64,000 bases of DNA, taken from Sapria himalayana. Its lineage: Eukaryota > Streptophyta > Magnoliopsida > Malpighiales > Rafflesiaceae. The notes under the pieces are model-generated. The model was not told the origin of the DNA and did not search any database. It worked only from the letters and a program-made list of their open reading frames with translations. This document shows, one piece after another, positions 1-14,635 of the stretch. Both the position numbers and the translations under genes were made by a program. Within the stretch, counting starts at the first letter, position 1; each line of letters opens with the position of its first letter. The stretch spans positions 1-64,000 of the forward strand of contig JAREIK010002628.1 of the NCBI GenBank assembly GCA_029783825.1, in the 5' to 3' direction.

Positions 1-3000
1 TTTTTCAATATATTTTAAAGATATTTATCTTATTAATAATTGGTTATTACTTTTTTTATGATCCTTATTATAATAAATATCAATAAAATAGTTTATATTG
101 AATTTATATGATATATAATAATTACTATTGTTATAACTTTATATTGTATTCACTTTTGAAAAAACAAAATTAAAAATTATTATATTTTCAAAGGTTATAA
201 CATTCAAAAATGAGAAAAAATAACAAAAATAAATTTTTTGCTATTTTATATTTTATATAAACCTATAAACCACTAGTACTAATAGTAAAATGACTAAACT
301 TCTAACCCTAAAGCCATAAATACTTAAAAGATTTATCTCAGTTTTATTAGTTTTCATTATAAGTTTATATAATTATTTTAATTATTTATCAGTTTATTTT
401 TATAGAAATATTAATTACAAAATAAATTATTAGTGCGACATATATAATTTAAATAATTTATTTTTTATCAAGAAAAATGCTCATAAAAATCAAAATTTTA
501 AAAAATAAAAATTAGTATTTAATAATATATCTTATTTTGATTTTGAATCATTTTAGATTCTACAATTATATTTTAATTTATATCATTTCTTATAAAGAAG
601 TTTATTAATTTATATATTGATCATTATTATATCTATCAATAAAATTTTTATAGTGAGTTTACATTATATAATTATTAAGATTTATAACTAAATATTATAT
701 TCACATTTTAAAAAATTAAAATATTATATTTTCATAGGTTATTACCTTCAAAAATTAAAAAAAATCAAAAAATTAAATTTTTTGTTTTTTTCAATTTTAG
801 AAAAAAACTATAAATTACTAAAGGTTTAATCAATTAAATCACTAAACTTTAAACCACAAAACATTTAAATACTTTAAACCTTAAACCTGTATATACTGAA
901 TAATAAATAATAAATCTAAATTTATTTGTCTTCATTATAATTTTAAATATTCATTTTAATTTTTTAGTAGTGTTATTATTATAGAATTATAAATTATCAT
1001 ATAATTATGATAGAAAATATAATTAAATAATTTATTTTTAAAAACAAAAATATAAAGTTATAAAAAAAGCAAAACATTAAAAAAATTATTATTAGTAATA
1101 TATTTTACTTTGATTTGAATAAATTTATATATTGCAAATACTTTTTAAATAATAACTATTTAATTAATATTAGGTATTTAATTATTTTTTGATCATAATT
1201 ATAATTTCTAGCAAAATAATTATTTATATTGAATTTAAATGAATTATAATTATTAAGATTATTATAAATAAATATATATTTACATTTGAAAAAAATTTAA
1301 AAATTATTATATTTTTAAAGGATATAATCTTCAAAAATTAGAAAAAATAACAAAAATAAATTTTTTGCTATATCATTGTTTAAATAAAACTTATAAACCA
1401 CTAAATGCCTAAATACTTAAACATCTAAACTCCTAAACAAAAAGCCCCTAAATACTCAAACTATTAAACTCATAAACCTTAAATATAATTTAAATATTTA
1501 TTAAATATTAATTTACAAAATAATTATAAGTGCGATACAAATATAATTTAAATAATTTATTTTTCATAAAAAAAAATATAAGCTTATAAAAAGAAGCAAA
1601 AACTAAAAAAACAAAATTATTATTTAGTAATAATTTTACTTGGATTTTGAATAATTTTAGGGTTTGCAATTATATTTTAATTTATATCCATCATAATAAT
1701 AAAAAAATATTAATTTATTTTTGTTAATTGATATCGTATCTATGAATAAAATTGTTTATATTTATTTTATATTATATATAATAATATATATTATTATTAA
1801 TAAATATTGTATTCACCATTGAAAATAAGAAAAAATATCAAAAATAATTTTTTTGTTATTTCATTATTTAAACAAAACCTATAACCACTAAATGCCTAAA
1901 AACATAAATCGCTAAAGTCCTTAATGACAAAACCTCTAAATACTTAAAATATTAAACTAGTATACATTAATAATAATTCATAAATATCATTTTAATTTTT
2001 ATTCAGTATAATTTTAAATTTTTATTTTAATTATTTATCAGTTTATTTTTATTGAAATATTAATAACAAAATAAATTATTTGTGAGATAAATATAATTTA
2101 AATTAAACCGGTATTCCCTAAATAATAAAGAATAAATATCATTTTGTTCATTATAATTTTAAATATTCATTTAATTTATTTATTTGTTTATTTTAATATA
2201 AATATTAATTAAAAAATAAATTATGAGTTAGACAAATATAATTTATATAAATTATTTTTCATCAAAAAAAATAAGGATAAACTTATTAAAAGAAAAAAAA
2301 TAAAAAATAAAAAAATTATTATAAAGTAATATAATTTCTTTGCTTCTGAATCATTATAGGTTTTGTAATTATATTTTAATTGATATCTATCTTATTAATA
2401 ATCGATTATTAATTTATTTTTAGATCATTATTAGAATATTTATCAATAATATTGTTTATATTGAATTTATATGATATATAAATATAATGATTATTATAAC
2501 TAAATATTGAATTCACATTTGAAAACAATTTAAAAATTATTATATTTTCAAAGGTTATAACCTTTGAAAATATCAAAAAATAATAATAATAAATATTTTG
2601 TTATTTTAATGTTTAAATAAAACCTATAAACTACTAAATGCAAACAGAGTTAAATCAGTAAAGTCTTAAAGCCCGTAATGCATAAATACATAAACCATTA
2701 AACTGCTATATACTACTTAATAATTAAGAAATCTAATTTTTATTTCAATTTATTATAATTTTAAATATTCATTTTAATTATTTAGTAGTTTTTTTTATAT
2801 AATTTTTTATTACAAAATATATTATGAGTGCGACAAATATAATTTAAATAATTTATTTTTAATAAAAAAAATATATACGCTTATAAAAGAAGTAAAAATT
2901 TAAAAATTAAAAATTATTATCTAATAATATTTTTTACATTAATTTTGAATCAATTTGTGTTTTGTAAATATTTTTTTAATTAATATCTATCTTATTATTA

Positions 3001-3339
3001 GTAGTTTATTAATTTAATTTTTGATCATTATTATAATATCTATCAATAAAATTGTTTATATTGAATTTATATGATATATATTTATTAAAATTATTATAAC
3101 TAAATATTATATTCACATTTCAAAAAATTTTAAATATTATTATATTTTCAAAGGTTATAACCTATGAAAATGAGTAAAAATTACAAATTATTTTTTGTAA
3201 TTTTATTGTTTAAATAAAACCTATAAAGCACTAAATGCCTAATTACATGAATCGCTAAACACCTATACAGCAAAACCTTTAATTACTTAAACTATTAAAT
3301 TGGTATACATTAATAATAAATCATAAATTTCATTTTAAT
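1..3339 (+). repeat. Satellite array, block 1, forward
   Basis: Diverged tandem satellite of about 480-750 bp per unit, read forward. The telomere-like box (around CCTATAAACCACTAAATGCC) occurs near 256, 806, 1388, 1866, 2612 and 3212. By box wording these are classes K, C, D, A (with a composite tail near 2105), B and A. Each unit ends in the dyad centred on GGTTATAACC; the copy at 2542-2573 is a perfect 32-bp palindrome. TATAAGCTTATA is present at 1577-1588. No open frame of interest is present. The block breaks off inside an A monomer at about 3339, where orientation flips. Confidence 0.9.
2542..2573. repeat. Perfect 32-bp satellite dyad (example 1)
   Basis: Half-site ATATTTTCAAAGGTTA followed by its exact reverse complement, centred on GGTTATAACC. 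It is one instance of the element found once per monomer. Confidence 0.97.
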
Positions 3340-6300
3340 AAATTTTTGTTTTTAAAATTTTGCCTCTTTTTATAAGCATATATATTTTTTTGATAAATAA
3401 TAAATTATTTAAAATAGATCTGTCTCACTAATAATTTATTTTGTAATTTATATTTCTATAAAAATAAACTGATAAATAATTAAAATAAAAATTTAAAATT
3501 ACACTTAATAAAAATTTAAATGAGATTTATGATTTATTATTAATGTATACCAATTTAATAGTTTAAGTATTTAAAAGTTTTGTCGTTTATGAGTTTAGCG
3601 ATTTATGTTTTTAGGCATTTCGTGGTTTATAGGTTTTATTTAAACAATAAAATAACAAAAAAAAATTTGTAATTTTTTGTAATTTTCATAGGTAATAAAC
3701 TTTGAGAATATAATAATATTTAAAATTTTTTCAAATGTGAATATCATATTTAGTTATAATAATTTTAAAAATTATATATCATATAAATTCAATATAAACA
3801 ATTTTATTGATAAATATTATAATAATGATTAAAAATTAAATTAATAAATTATTAATAATAAGATAGATATTAATTAAAAAATATTTAGAAAACCAAAATT
3901 GATTCAAAATTAAAGTAAAAAATATTACTGGATAATAATTTTTAATTTTTAAAATTTTACTTCTTTTATAAGCGTATATATTTTTTTTGATTAAAAATAA
4001 AATATTTAAATTATATTTGTCACATTCACAATTTATTTTGTAATAAATATTTATATAAAATAAACTCTTAAATATTTAAAATGAATATTAAAAATAATAA
4101 TAAATTAAAATAAAAATTAGATTTCTTAATTATTAAGTAGTATATAGCAGCTTAATGGTTAATGTATTTAAGCATTAGGGGCCTTAGTAGTTTACTGATT
4201 TTACTGTGTATGCATTTAGTGGTTTATAGGTTTTAATTAAAAATTAAAATAAGAAAATATTTATTTTTATTATTTTTTGATATTTTCAAAGGTTATAACC
4301 TTTGAAAATATAATAATTTTTTAATTTTTTTCAAATGTGAATTCAATATTTATTTATAATAATCATTATATTTATATATCATATAAATTCAATATAAACA
4401 TTATTATTGATAAATATTCTAAAAATGATCAAAAAATAAATTAATAATCTATTATTAATATGATAGCTATCAATTAAAATATAATAAAAAAATCTAAAAT
4501 GATTCAGAAGAATTCAAATTATATTACTATATAATAATTTATTGTTTTGAAATTTTTTTTTCTTTTAAAAAGTTTATGCATATTTTTTTGATGAAAATTA
4601 ATTTATATAAATTACATTTGTCTAACCCATAATTTATTTCTTAATTAATATTAATATAAAAATAAACTTATAAATAATTAAAATGAATATTTAAAATTAT
4701 AATGAAAAAAATAATATTGAGATTTATTCTTTATTATTTTGGGTATACCCATCTAATTTAAATTAGATTTGTCTCACTAATAATTTTTTTTCTAATTAAT
4801 ATTTCTTTAAAAATAAACTGATAAATAATTAAAATAGAAATTTAAAATTATACTAAATAAAATTAAAATGAGATTTATGAATTATTATTAATGTATACCA
4901 GTTTAATATTTTAAGTATTAAAGGTTTTTTCGTTTATTACTTTAGTGATTTATTTATTTAGGCATTTAGTTGTTTATAGATTTTATTTAAACAATTAAAT
5001 AACAAAAAAATAATTTTTGAAATTTTATCACATTTTCAAAGATTATAACCTTTGAAAATATAATTATTTTCAAATTTTTTAACAATGTAACTACAATATT
5101 TAGTAATAATAATCATTATAATTATATATAATATAAACTAAATATAAACAATTTTATTGATAGATATGATATCAATTATGAAATATAAATTAATATGCTA
5201 TTATTAATATGATAGATATAAATTAAAATATAATTGCAAAACCAAAAAATATTCAAAATCCAAGTAAAATTAATTACTAAATAATAATTTTTTTTTGTTT
5301 TTTCTTCTTTTTATAAGCTTATATTTTTTTTGATGAAAAATATAATATTTAAATTATATTTGTATCAGTCATAATTTATTTTGTAATTAATATTTTAATA
5401 AATTATTTAAATTATATTTAAGGTTTACGAGTTTAAAGGTTTAAGTATTTAGGTCTTTTGTGTTTAGGTGTTTAGAGGTTTAAGTGTTTAGGCATTTAGT
5501 GGTTTATAAGTTTTATTTAAACAATAATATAACAAAAATTTATTTTTATTATTTTTTTTAATTTTTGAAGGTTATAACCTTTGAAAATATACTAATTTTT
5601 AAATTCTTTTCAATTGTAAATATAATATTTAGTTATAATAATCTTAATAATTATAAGTCATTTAAATTCAATATAAATAATTACATTGCTATATATTATA
5701 ATAATGATCAAAAAAATTTAATAAACTATTATTAATAAGATAGATATTATTTAAAATATATTTGAAAATCTAAATTTATTCAAAATCAAATTAAAATATA
5801 TTACTTAATAATAATTTTTTTAATGTTTTGCTTTTTTTATAACTTTATATTTTTGTTATTATAAATAAATTATTTAAATTAATTTGTCTTACTCATAATT
5901 TATTTAATAATTTATAATTCTATAATAATAAACTAATAAATAATTAAAATAATTTTTTAAAATTATAATGAATACAAATAAAATTGAGATTTATTATTTA
6001 TTATTGAGAATATACCTGTTTAATGATTTAAGTATTTATGTTTTTTTTATGCTTTAAGAGTTTAGTGATTTAATTATTTAGACCTTTAGTGAATTATAGT
6101 TTTTATTTTAAGAATGAAAAAACAATAAATTTAATATTTTAATTTTTTTTAATTTTTGAAGGTAATAACTTATGAAAATATAATAATTTTTAATTTTTTT
6201 TAAATGTGAATATAATATTTAGTTATAATAATCTTAATAATTATATATAATGTAAACTCAATATAAATATTTTTATTGATAAATATTATAATAATGATCA

Positions 6301-8718
6301 ATAAATAAATTAATAAACAAGTATTTATAAGAATGATATAAATTAAAATATATTTGTAAAATCTAAAATGATTCAAAATCAAAATAAGCTATATTACTAA
6401 ATAATAATTATTTATTTTTAAAAATTTGCCTTTTTTATTAGCATATTTTTAATGAAAAATAAAATATTTAAACTATATATGTCGCACTAATAATTTATTT
6501 TGTAATTAATATTTCTATAAAAATAAACTGATAAATAATTAAAGTGAATATTTAAAATTATAATGAATACTAATAAAAATTAGATTTATGATTTATTATT
6601 TGGACTATACTAATTTAATGTTTTAAGTATTTCTGGGCTTCGGGGTTTAGGAGTTTAGTCATTTTAGAATTTAGTCATTTAGTGGTTTATAGGTTTTATA
6701 TAAAAAATAAAATAACAAAAAATTTAATTTTGTTTTTTTTTCTCATTTTTGAATGTTATAACCTCTGAAAATATAATAATTTATAATTTTTTTTGAAAAG
6801 CGATTATACTATGAAGTTATAATAATCATAATAATAATATATCATATAAATTCAATATAAACTAATTTATTGATATATATTATAATAATGATCATATAAA
6901 AGCAATAAATAATTATTAATATGATAAATATTGTTTAAATTATATTTTCAAAACCTAAAATGATTCAAAATCAAAGTGAAATATTTTACGAAATATTAAT
7001 TTTAAATTTTTTAATTTTTGTACCCATTTATAAGCCTATATAGTTTTTGATGAAAAATAAAATATTTAAATTATATTTGTCTCACTAATAATTTAATTTT
7101 TAATTTATATTTCTATAAAAATAAACATATAAATAATTAAAATGTAAATTTAAATTGTAATGAATACTAATAAAAAATGAGATTTATGATTTATTATTTA
7201 GGGTATAACTATTTAATTGTTTAAGTTTTTTGTGGTTTTGGGGTTAATGAGTTTATTGATTTATATGTTTACACATTTAGGTGTTTATAGGTTTTATTTA
7301 ATCAAAGAAATAACAAAAAATTTATTTTTATGAATTTTTCTGATTTTCAAATGTTATAACCTTTAAAAATATAATAATTTTTTAATAGTTATAAAATATA
7401 AATACAATACTTAGTTATAATAATCTTAAAAATTATATTTGTTGTAAATTCAATAAAAAAATTTATTAATATATATTATTATAATGATCAAAAAATAAAA
7501 TAGTAAACTATTATTAATTAGATAGATATTAATTAAAATATATTTGTAGAAACCAAAATAATTCAAAATCAAAGTATATTATATTACGAAATAAAATTTT
7601 AAATTAATGAAATTTTGTTTATTTTTATAAGCTTATTTTTTTTAATAAAAAATAATTTATTTAAATTATATATGTCTCACTCATTATTTAATTTGTAAAT
7701 AATATTTCTATAAAAATAAACTAAAAAATAATTAAAATGAATATTTAAAATTATAATGAATATAAATAAAAATGAGATTTATTTTTTATTATTTAGGTTA
7801 TATAGGTTTAATGGTTTAAGTATTTAGGGGGTTTTGGGGTTTAGGTGTCTAAATATTTAAATGTTTAGGCATTTAGTGGTTTATAAGTTTTATTAAAATA
7901 ATAAAATAATCTTAATAATTATATGACATTTAAATTGAATATAAGTAATTTTATTGTTATATAATATAAAAATGATAAAATAATAAAGTAAAAAAATTTT
8001 AATAATAAGATTGATAGCAGTTAAAATATAATTACAAAACCTATATAAAATGATTCAAAATCAAAGTAAAATATATTATTAAATAATACTTTATGTTTTT
8101 AAATTTTTACTTCTTTTTATAAGCTTATATTTTTATTGATTAAAAATAAATTATTAAAATTATATTTGTCTAACTCATTATTTATTTTGTAATTAATATT
8201 TATATAAAATATAAACTAATAAATAATTAAAATGAATATTTAAAATTATAATGAATAGAAATTAAAATGAGATTTATGATTTATTATATGTGGTATACCT
8301 GTTTAATGGTTTAATTATTTAAGAGTTTTGTCGTTTAGGAGTTTATCAATTTATGTTTTTAGGCATTTAGTGGTTTATGGGTTTTATTTATATAATAAAA
8401 ATAAACAATTTTTTATTTAGATTTTTTCTGATTTTCAAAGGTTATAACCATTAAAAATAAATTAATATTTAAAATTTTTTTAAATGTGAATATAATATTT
8501 AGTTATAATAATAATTATTATTATATATGATATAAATTCAATATAAATAATTTTATTGATAGATATTATAATAATGATAAAAAATTAAATTAATAACCTA
8601 TTAATAATATGATAGATAATAATTAAAAAATATTTAAAAAACCCAAATTGATTCAAAATTAAAGTAAAATATATTACTGGAAAATAATTTTTAATTTTTA
8701 AATTTGTGCTTCTTTTAT
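3340..8718 (-). repeat. Satellite array, block 2, reverse
   Basis: The same satellite family on the opposite strand, recognised by boxes reading GGCATTTAGTGGTTTATAGG. Boxes lie near 3580 (A), 4170 (B), 4740/4910 (composite A), 5450 (D), 6050 (C), 6650 (K), 7240 (J), 7840 (I) and 8330 (G). From 3340 outward the order A-B-A(composite)-D-C-K mirrors block 1, so the two blocks form a long imperfect palindrome. The I monomer near 7905 lacks about 120 bp, including its dyad. The block ends inside a G monomer near 8718. Confidence 0.9.
4280..4311. repeat. Perfect 32-bp satellite dyad (example 2)
   Basis: The same half-site in inverted duplicate, in the reverse block. Confidence 0.97.
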
Positions 8719-11700
8719 AAAATTATTTATATTGAATTTATATGAAATATAAATATAATGATTATTATAACTTAATATTGAATTTGCTTTTGAAAAGGAT
8801 TTAAAAATTATTATATTTTCAAAGGTTATAAAATTTGAAAATATATAAAAATAATAAAAATTAATTTTTTGTTTATTTATTTTTTAAATAAAACCTATAA
8901 CCACTAAATGCATACACAGTTAAATCACTAAACTCGTAAATCTCGTAATGCCTAAATACATACAATTAAACAGCTATATACTACTTAAAAATATATAAAT
9001 CTATTTTTTATTTCTATTTATTATAATTTTAAATATTTATTTTAATATTTTATTAGTTTATTTCTATAAAAATATTTATGACAAAATAAATTATGAGTAC
9101 GAGAAATATAATTTAAATAATTTATTATTAATCAATAAAAGTATTTACGATTATAAAATAAGTAAAAATTTAAAAATTAAATATTATTCTTAAGGTATAT
9201 ATTTTACTTTAATTTTGAATCAATTTGGGTATTGGAAAAATTTTTTAATTGATATCTATCTTATTAATAATAGATTATTAATTTATTTTTTGATCCTTAT
9301 TATAATATCTAGCAATAAAATTATTTTATTGAATTTATATGATATATAATTAATAATATTATTATAACTAAATATTATATTCACATTTCGAAAAATGTGA
9401 AATATTATTAGATTTTCAAAGGTTGACCTATGAAAATTAGAAAAAATTACAAATTATTTTTTGTTATTTTATTGTTTAAATAAAACCTATAAACCACTAA
9501 ATGCCTTAAAAAACAAATCACTAAACTCCTAAATGAAAAAACCTCTAAATATTAAATAATTAAACTGGTATACATTAATAATAAATCATAAATTTCATTT
9601 TAATTTTTATTCAGTTTAATTTTATATCTTTATTTTAATTAATTATCAGTTTATTTTTATAGAAATATTAATTACAAAATAAATTATTAGATAGATAGAT
9701 CTAATTTAAATTAAACCGGTATACCCTAAATAATATATAATAAAACTCATTTTTGTTTCATTATAATTTTAAATATTCATTTTAATTATTTATTTGTATA
9801 TTTATATATAAATATTAATTACAAAATAAATTATGAGTTAAACAAATATAATTTATATAAATTATTTTTGATCAAAAAAAATATAGATAAATTTTTAAAA
9901 ACAAATTTCAAAACAAAAAATTATTATATAGTAATATATTTTGCTTAGCTTCTGAATCATTTTAATATTTGTAATTATATTTTAAATGATATATATATCT
10001 TATTAATAATAATTATTAATTTATTTTTTGATCATTATTATAATATTTATTAATAAAAATGTTTATATTTAATTTATATCATATATAAATTTACTAATTA
10101 TTATAACTAAATATTGTTTTCACTTTTATTTTTTGATCAGATATATCATTTTTATATTTTAAAATATTATAAACTTTGAACGCGTGAAAAAATAAAAAAA
10201 ATATATTTTTTTGTTATTTCATTGTTTAAATAAAGTCTATACACCACTAAATGCCTAAATACTTAAATCACTAAACTACAAAATTCAGATACCCCTATAT
10301 AGATAATCCTTTAAACCGATATACACAAAATAATAATAAATAAATATCATTTTTATTTGTTTTCATTATAATTTAAAAAATCATTTTGATTTTTAGTTTT
10401 TTATTTGTATATCTGTATTAATTATAAAATAAATTATGAGTTAAAAATATAATTTATAAAAATTATTTTTCATCGAAAAATAGATAACCTTATAAAAAGA
10501 ATAAAAATTTAAAAACAATTAATTATTATTTAGTAATATATTTTGCTTTGCTTATGAATCATTTTAGGTTTTGATATTATATTTTAAGTAATATCAATCT
10601 TATTCATAAGAAATTTTTAATTTATTTTTTGATAATTATTAGAATATCTATCTATAAAATTTGTTTATATTGAATTTATATGATATATAATTATTATGAT
10701 TATTATAAATAAATATTGTATTCACTTTTGAAAAAAATTAAAAGATTATTATATTTTCAAAAGTTATAACTTTTTAAAATGAGAAAAAATAATAAAAATA
10801 AATTTTTTGTTATTTCATTTTTTAATTAAAACATATAGATCATTAAATGATTACTTACTTAAATCAGTAAGCTCATAAACCCCAAAACTACTAAATACAT
10901 AAACCTTTTAAAATCTATATTCTACATATTAAATAATAAATCTCATTTATATTTCTATTTATTATAATTTTAAATATTCATTTTAATTATTTATAGTTTA
11001 ATTTTTTAGAAAAATTAATTCAAAAAAATTTAGAATGAGACAAAAAATTTAAATAATTTATATTTAATCAAAAAATAATATAAGCTTAAAAAAAGAAGGA
11101 AAAATTTAAATATTAAATATTATTATTTAGTAATATATTTTGATTTGATTTTGAATCATTTTGTGTTATGTAAATATATTTTAATTAATATTTAGATTTT
11201 TAATAATAGTTTGTTAATTTAATTTTTGATCATTATTATAATATCTTTCATTAAAATTGTTAATATTTAATTTATATGATATAAAATTAGTAAGATTAAT
11301 ATAATTATACATGGTATTCACATTTCAAAGAATTTTTAAAATTATTTTATTTTCAAAGATTATAACCTTTGAAAATCAGAAAAAATCAAAAAAAAAATAT
11401 TTTAATTTTATTATATAATTAAAACCTATAAACCACTAAATGCCTAAAAACATAAATTGCTGAACTTATAAACGACAAAACCCTTAAATAATTTAACCAT
11501 TAAACTGGTATACTATATATAATAAATAATACATCTCATTTTTATTAGTATTCATTATAATTTTATACATACATCTTAATTATTTATCAGTTTATTTTTA
11601 TAGAAATATTAATTACAACATAAATTATTAGTGAGACAGATATATTTTAAATAATTTATATTTCATCAAAAAATATATATATGCTTATAAAAAGATGCAT

Positions 11701-14635
11701 AATTTTAAAAATATAAAAATATTTTTTATTAATATATCTTATTTTGATTTTGAATCATTTTAGATTTTACAATTATATTTTAATTTATATCATTCTTATT
11801 AATACTAGTTTATTAATTAATTTATTGATCATTATTATAATATTTATTAATAAAATTACTTATATTTAGTTTACATTATATAAAATTATTAAGATTATTA
11901 TAACTAAATATTATATTCACATTTAAAAAAAATTAAAAATTATTATATTTTCAAAGGTTACAACCTTCAAAGATTAAAGAAAATCTAAAAATTAAATTTT
12001 TTGTTTTTTCATTCTTTAAATAAAAACTATAAATCACTAAAGGTTAAACAATTAAATCACTAAACTTCTAAACCACAAAACACCTAAATACTTAAACCAA
12101 TAAACTAGTATATCCTGAATAATAAATAATAAATCTCAATTTTATTTGTATTCATTATAATTTTAAATATTCATTTTAATTATTTATTAGTTTATTATTA
12201 TAGAAATATAAATTACAAAAATAATTATGAGAAAGACAAATATAATTTAAATAATTTATTTTTAAAAACAAAAATATAAACTTATAAAAAAAGCAAAACA
12301 TTAAAAAAAATTATTATTTAGTAAAATATTTTACTTTGATTTTGAATAAATTTAGATTTTACAAATATATTTTAAATAATATCTATCTTATTAATAATAG
12401 TTTATTAAATTTTTTTTGATCATTATTATAATATCTCGCAATGTAATTATTTATATTGAATTTAAATGACTTATAATTATTAAGATTATTATAACTTAAT
12501 ATTATATTTACATTTAAAAAAAATTTAAAAATTATTATATTTTCAAATGTTATAAACTTTGAAAATGTGAAAAAATATCAAAAATAATTTTTTTGTTATT
12601 TCATTGTTTAAATAAAACACATAAACCACTAAATGCCTAAAAACATAAATCGCTAAACTTCTAAATGACAAAACTTTTAAATAATTAAACCATTAAACTG
12701 GTATACATTAATAATAATTCATAAATTTCATTTTAATTTTTATTCAGTATAATTATAAGTTTTATTTTAATTTTTAAACAGTTTATTTTTTTAGAAATAT
12801 TAATTACAAAATAAATTATTAGTAAGACAGATATAATTTAAATTAAACTGGTATAACCTAAATAATAAAGAATAAATCTCATTTTTTTCATTATTATTTT
12901 AAATATTCATTTTAATATTTATTTGTTTATTTTTATATAAATATTAATTACAAAATAAATTAAGAGTTAGACAAATATAATTTATATAAATTATTTTTCA
13001 TCAAAAAAATATAGATAAACTTTTAAAAAGAAAAAAAAATTTAAAACAAAAAATTATTATATAGTAATATATTTTGCTTTGATTCTTAATCATTTTTGGT
13101 TTTGTAATTATATTTTAATTGATATCTATCTTATTAATAATACATTATTATTTTATTTTTTGATAATTATTAGAATATTTATCAATAAAATTATTTATAT
13201 TGAATTTATATGAAATATAATTATAATGATTATTATAACTATATATTGAATTCCCTTTTGAAAAAATTAAAAATTATTATATTTTCAAAGGTTATAACCT
13301 TTAAAAATATCAAAAAATAATAAAAATATTTTTTTTGTTATTTTATTTTTAAAATAAAACATATAAACCACTAAATGCATACACAATTAAATTTGTAAAC
13401 TCATAAACCACGTAATACCTAAATACATAAACCATTAACCCGTTATATAATACATAATAATTAATAAATCTAATTTTTATTTCTATTTTTTATAATTTTA
13501 AATATTCATTTTAATTATTTATTAATTTATTTTTATAGAAATATTTATTTCAAAATAAATTATGAGTGCAACAAATATAATTTAAATAATTTATTTTTAA
13601 TCAAAAAAGATATATACGCTTATAAAAGAAGTAAAATTTAATAATTATAAATTATTATTCAATAATATATTTTACTTTAATTTTGAATCAATTTGGGTTT
13701 TCTAAATATTTTTTAATTAATATCAATCTTTTTATTAATTGTTTATTAATATAATTTTTGATCATTATTATAATATCTATCAATAAGATTGTTTATATTG
13801 AATTTATATGATATATAATTATTAATATTATTATAACTAAATATTGTATTCACATATCAGAAAATCTTAAATTTTATTATATTTTCAGAGGTTATAACCT
13901 ATAAAAATGAGAAAATATTTCAAATTTTTTTTAATATTATTGTTTAAATAAAACCTATAAAATACTATATGGCTAAAAACATAAATCTCTAAACTGTTAA
14001 ATGTCAAAACCATTAAACTGATATACATTAATAATAAATTATAAATCTCATTTTAATTTTCATTCAGTATAATTATAAATTTTTATTGTAATTATTTATC
14101 AGTTTATTTTAATAGAAATATAAATTACAAAATAAATTATTAGTAAGACAGATCTAATTTAAATTAAAATAGTATCCCTAAATAATAAATAATAAATAAT
14201 AAATATCATTTTTTTTCATTATAATTTTAAATATTCATTTTAATTAATTATTTGTTTATTTATATATAAATATTAATTACAAAATAAATTGAGCTAGACA
14301 AAAATAATTTATATAAATTTTTTGTCATCAAAAAATTATAGATAAACTTTTTAAAAGAAAAAAAATTTTCAAAACAAAAAATTATTATATAGTAATATAT
14401 TTTGTTTTGCTTTTGAATCATTTTAGGTTTTGTAATTATATTTTAATTGATATCTATCTTATTAATATTAGATTATTTATTTATTTTTTGATCATTATTA
14501 AATTATTTATCAATAAAAAAATTTATATCAAATTTATATGATATATAAATTTAATAATTATTATAACTAAATATTGTATTCACTTTTGAAAAAAGTTTTA
14601 AAATTATTATATTTTCAAAGATTATAACCTTTGAA
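8719..14635 (+). repeat. Satellite array, block 3a, forward
   Basis: Forward satellite with boxes near 8890 (B), 9484 (A, composite tail at 9710), 10215 (E), 10825 (F), 11425 (G/K-like), 12020 (C), 12612 (A, composite tail at 12840), 13355 (B) and 13950 (A, composite tail at 14165). Between 12020 and 12612 the expected D unit is missing: a C tail and dyad run straight into an A box. The block ends just after a dyad at 14620-14635, where non-satellite sequence begins. Confidence 0.9.

Noticed and set aside
6200..6382. A 60-codon minus-strand frame, with similar ones at 16938-17126, 19807-20022, 29266-29448, 31091-31351, 33282-33467, 34585-34818, 48554-48805 and 60096-60284
   Set aside because: They fall at equivalent places in the satellite, are almost only Ile, Asn, Lys, Tyr, Leu and Phe, and are closed in most other monomers. 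They are chance frames of AT-rich repeat.
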